Assembly (NCBI GenBank): GCA_903918595.1
Contig: CAIXFB010000223.1
Span: 1 to 9,492 of the forward strand
Reading direction: 5' to 3'
Source of the DNA: an uncultured Actinomycetes bacterium
Lineage (GTDB): Bacteria > Actinomycetota > Actinomycetes > S36-B12
DNA: 9,492 bases
Below, piece after piece: positions 7,282 to 9,492 of this stretch (position 1 is its first letter; each line of letters begins with the position of its first letter). Made by a program: the position numbers and the translations under genes. The notes under the pieces are model-generated. The model saw nothing but the letters and a program-made list of their open reading frames with translations, did no database searches and was not told the DNA's origin.

Positions 7282-7871
7282 CATACAGTGGCATTGGCAT
7301 TTCAACCTCACCAGGACCAGTCCCGGGTCGTCGATTCGTCCCAGGATTGGGCAATCCATTCCCGATGATCAATTACACATCGTCGCTACTGGCTGACGAT
7401 CGTATTGCGCAAATGATTTGCGCCAGCCTTGATGATGTTCTTGCACCCATCATTTCAGTTTTGGACTGTTACGACTCATATCTCGATGCCCACATCGCTC
7501 CTATCGACTTCGTCCGATACATGAGCGCATGGATACTCGTGAATCCAGAAGCAAGCTGGGATGACAACACCGTCCGAAAGTCTCTAGCCCACGCGATTCG
7601 ATTTTACGAGTGTCGCGGTACATCCAGGGGTCTACATGACTATCTCTATGAGGTCTTTGGGATAGAGGTTGGCATCGAAGACAGCGGCTCGGTCACCACG
7701 AGTCGTGACTCAACAGACCCGAGCACGTGGTCCGCACCCGGGCCACCTGCGGTCAGTATTTCACTGCAAGGAAACACCGTTTCTGAGTCGAGTCTCGATC
7801 TCATTCAAACACTCCTCGCAGTGGCCATTCCTGCCCACGTCACAGCAACGCTCGTTGATGGCAAACAATGA
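7278..7871 (+). CDS. Phage tail protein I (gpI/TIGR02242-like) baseplate wedge component
   Basis: 197 aa. Conserved features of the gpI/TIGR02242 family are visible: ICASLDDVLAPIISVLDCYD followed by HIAPIDFVRYMSAWILVN, then W-D--TVRKSLAHAIRFYECR, GTSRGLHDYLYEVFGIEV, and a C-terminal IPAHVTATL corresponding to the family's PAH motif. It likely binds the J/gp6-like protein at the wedge periphery and in phages helps attach fibres. Afp12 of Serratia is much larger; this short form resembles P2 gpI and the short versions in other CIS loci. The GTG start overlaps the previous stop (GTGA), with GAGGTG 8 nt upstream; the stop overlaps the next start (ATGA). The first 30 residues are Gly/Pro-rich and probably flexible. 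Confidence 0.86.
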   Translation: MTYSGIGISTSPGPVPGRRFVPGLGNPFPMINYTSSLLADDRIAQMICASLDDVLAPIISVLDCYDSYLDAHIAPIDFVRYMSAWILVNPEASWDDNTVRKSLAHAIRFYECRGTSRGLHDYLYEVFGIEVGIEDSGSVTTSRDSTDPSTWSAPGPPAVSISLQGNTVSESSLDLIQTLLAVAIPAHVTATLVDGKQ

Positions 7872-9492
7872 CCAAGACGCCAATCCGCTGTAAGCGCTGT
7901 GGCACCTACACGACGTGGACCCCTTACTGTCCAGGCTGCGGTGCATATCTGGAGTTTGTTGGGGATCCTCCTTGGGTCCCCGATCCAAAGCCCAGTGACC
8001 CTACTGACGGAGATTCAGACGCCACCCCCACTGAAGAGTCTGATACTTCAGCCGCTGCTAGCCCGGCAGATTCTGCAGGGACTCAAGAGGACGTCGCAGT
8101 CGAGGTGCCCTCAGCGCCAGCTGCCGAAGAGGCCGTTATTGCACCAGTTCCCATCCGACGGGCGAGACGGCGTCTGGGTGGGGAGGCGCCTTGGTGGAGA
8201 TTCTGGGGTAAGAGCGAAGCAGTGGCCGTTGTTGAGGCTTCGCCCGTGGCCGTCGATTCATCTGCTAGCCCTGGAATAGTTATTCAAGGGGATGATGAAT
8301 ACCTACCCATAGTCACTGCTCCTGCTGTACCTCAGTTGGTCTCAGCGGAATCTCCAGCTCGTCAAGATGCGATCCAGCGGCGAACGCTGTCTATTGGTAG
8401 AAGCGACGACCTGGGTGTGATCGGTGGCGACCCGTGTCCTCAGTGTCGCTTTCGCAATTACGTGGATGCTACCTACTGCGCTCGATGCGGATACTCGCTT
8501 CGAGCCATAGCCCCAGCAGCACGCTCGAACGAAACAGCCCTCGCTCGTTCCGAAAATGCCCCGCGACGGGCGGATTGGGCCCTCGTCGTGGTCATGACTG
8601 TCCTCATTGCATTCATCTTGGCGGCCTTGTTCTCCCCCTTGGGAGCACCCCTTAGGAGTGGGACGGCGAGTGCGATGCGCTCCTTTGCCTATTGGATAAA
8701 CCCCGGCACGGGTTCACCCGTCACACTTTCTGATGTCACGGCGAACTCCACTGGATACGGCAACCCAGCGGTGGCGCTTGTCGGGGGGGACTTAACAACT
8801 TTCTGGGCTTCTGGACCGAGTACGTCGTGGGGTGCTGGGACCGAAATAACTTTCACTCTCGCGGCGCCGGCTGTCATCGACCGAATGGAGATCCGTCCGG
8901 GTATCCAAAACGGTACATTCTCTGTGCGGGCATTGGCTACTCCTGAGAATCTCACGCTGACCTTCATCGAACTCTCATCACCAGACGCCAGCGCTACTCC
9001 CAGTCCCTCGGCCAGTTCATCGACCGATCCCTCGCTTGCGACTACGACTACTCCATCTCCCGGCCAAAGCCCTTCTCCCAGTTCTACGCCCAGTTCTACT
9101 CCCAGTTCATCCGCGAGCCCGGCACCATCCCCGGCACCATCCGCAACAGCGAGCACAACGCCCAGCTCAAGCGCTTCTCCCAGCGTGACTTCGACTCCCA
9201 TTGCAACGCCATCGGTGCGAGCAACATTGCCTCTGCTAGTGGATGAGTCAGAATGGACCAGCATCATCACATTTCCAGCGGTCTATACGCAGGTAATCGT
9301 GGTGCGCCTGGACTCAATCTTCCCGCCAGCATTACCTGATGTTTACGACCCGGAGGCAGGCGGACAGGTAGCTATCAGCGCCATCACGTTCCTACCTCAG
9401 TGGAAGCCTTCTGATTTATTCAACTTCACTTTCCAGTATCCATCTGTACCTGCACCTTCTGGGAGCCCTTCTGGGAGCCCTTCTGGGAGCCC
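7868..9492 (+). CDS. Double zinc-ribbon, single-span membrane protein with discoidin-like extracellular domain, 3'-partial
   Basis: The frame is open from the ATG at 7868 to the window edge (541 full codons, no stop). Zinc ribbon 1 has Cys 8, 11, 21 and 24 (RCKRCG, YCPGCG). A long acidic, Ala/Pro-rich linker and a basic Trp-containing patch (RRARRRLGG, APWWRFWG) follow. Zinc ribbon 2 has Cys 190, 193, 204 and 207 (DPCPQCRF, YCARCGYSL). One transmembrane helix spans residues about 237-258 (WALVVVMTVLIAFILAALFS), preceded by RR, so the ribbons should be cytosolic. Outside, residues about 283-370 look like the first part of a discoidin/NADase-type glycan-binding domain (SPVTLSDVTANST, VGGDLTTFWASG, IDRMEIRPG); a Ser/Pro/Thr-rich stretch (about 371-447) and a second beta part ending AISAITFLPQW follow. 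Zinc-ribbon/discoidin proteins occur in Gram-positive CIS loci, and a membrane protein (CisA, from memory) is reported to couple Streptomyces CIS to the membrane; homology to it is untested. Start: ATGA overlap, only a weak ribosome site. Confidence 0.84.
   Translation, partial: MTKTPIRCKRCGTYTTWTPYCPGCGAYLEFVGDPPWVPDPKPSDPTDGDSDATPTEESDTSAAASPADSAGTQEDVAVEVPSAPAAEEAVIAPVPIRRARRRLGGEAPWWRFWGKSEAVAVVEASPVAVDSSASPGIVIQGDDEYLPIVTAPAVPQLVSAESPARQDAIQRRTLSIGRSDDLGVIGGDPCPQCRFRNYVDATYCARCGYSLRAIAPAARSNETALARSENAPRRADWALVVVMTVLIAFILAALFSPLGAPLRSGTASAMRSFAYWINPGTGSPVTLSDVTANSTGYGNPAVALVGGDLTTFWASGPSTSWGAGTEITFTLAAPAVIDRMEIRPGIQNGTFSVRALATPENLTLTFIELSSPDASATPSPSASSSTDPSLATTTTPSPGQSPSPSSTPSSTPSSSASPAPSPAPSATASTTPSSSASPSVTSTPIATPSVRATLPLLVDESEWTSIITFPAVYTQVIVVRLDSIFPPALPDVYDPEAGGQVAISAITFLPQWKPSDLFNFTFQYPSVPAPSGSPSGSPSGS
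9077..9142 (+). repeat. Short in-frame tandem repeats (12-nt units) in the extracellular Ser/Pro/Thr stretch
   Basis: Three copies of a cccagttctac-type 12-mer (9077-9088, 9089-9100, 9101-9112, encoding PSST/PSST/PSSS) and two identical copies of ccggcaccatcc (9119-9130, 9131-9142, encoding PAPS). All keep frame, consistent with slippage growth of a flexible linker. Confidence 0.85.
9455..9492 (+). repeat. Tandem cct-tct-ggg-agc repeat (PSGS) at the right edge
   Basis: Three identical 12-nt units (9455-9466, 9467-9478, 9479-9490) plus two bases of a fourth, in the frame of the zinc-ribbon membrane protein. The array is cut by the window end, so its total copy number and the gene's C-terminus are unseen. 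Confidence 0.92.

Noticed and set aside
1671..7871. An ordinary contractile-tailed prophage or a type VI secretion system
   Set aside because: The CIS-type adaptor with LysM, the neighbouring DUF4157 gene and the membrane zinc-ribbon gene favour a CIS. No capsid, portal, terminase, integrase or TssJLM genes are seen, although the window is too short to exclude a prophage outright.
7899..8279. 126-aa + strand frame within the start of gene 7
   Set aside because: It overlaps the frame that carries two CxxC...CxxC ribbons and a membrane helix; its product has no recognisable features and lacks a ribosome site.
8689..9270. 193-aa reading frame on the - strand
   Set aside because: It mirrors the Ser/Pro/Thr-rich segment of gene 7, is itself low complexity (Val/Gly/Glu/Leu-rich), has no recognisable domain, and opposes a well-supported zinc-ribbon/TM/discoidin frame.

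Overview
This window is the interior of a contractile injection system (CIS) locus of the extracellular or cytoplasmic CIS family (Afp/PVC/MAC-like, phage-tail-derived). The source is most likely an actinobacterium. The signs are G+C-rich DNA by eye, three GTG starts, a membrane protein joining zinc ribbons to a discoidin-like domain of the kind found in Gram-positive CIS loci, and a single membrane span that puts its C-terminal part outside. Chloroflexi or another Gram-positive lineage cannot be excluded. No rRNA or other taxonomic marker is present.

All seven genes lie on the + strand with no real intergenic space: two 3-nt gaps and four 4-nt ATGA/GTGA overlaps. In order they are: (1) a DUF4157 (eCIS-core) protein with a repetitive Pro/Thr/Ser-rich N-terminus, whose start lies off the left edge; (2) a 466-aa protein that appears to fuse an inner-tube (gp19/Hcp-fold) domain to an Afp7/Pvc7-type tube-adaptor domain and a LysM domain; (3) an Afp8/Pvc8-type VgrG-like hub and spike (gp27 + gp5 OB + beta-helix needle); (4) a gp25-type baseplate wedge protein; (5) a large baseplate J/gp6-like wedge protein; (6) a short tail protein I (gpI/TIGR02242-like); and (7) a protein running off the right edge, with two cytosolic zinc ribbons, one transmembrane helix and an external discoidin-like domain that seems to be split by a Ser/Pro/Thr-rich insert. 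Gene 7 has no stop inside the window, so a stop-bounded ORF search would miss it; it was translated here directly.

Together genes 2-6 build the baseplate: the hub (3) carries the tube-starting adaptor (2), and wedges (4, 5, 6) surround it. Gene 1 is a candidate cargo or cargo-associated factor, and gene 7 a candidate for coupling the particle to the envelope. Sheath, main tube, ATPase, tape-measure, terminator and fibre genes are not in the window. No PAAR tip gene lies in its usual place between gp25 and gp6. No promoter, terminator, RNA gene, CRISPR array or mobile element was found, as expected inside a compact operon. The features most worth follow-up are the tube-adaptor fusion, the insert in the discoidin domain, and the VQRRAT-type peptide motif that recurs in gene 1 and, more weakly, in gene 7.
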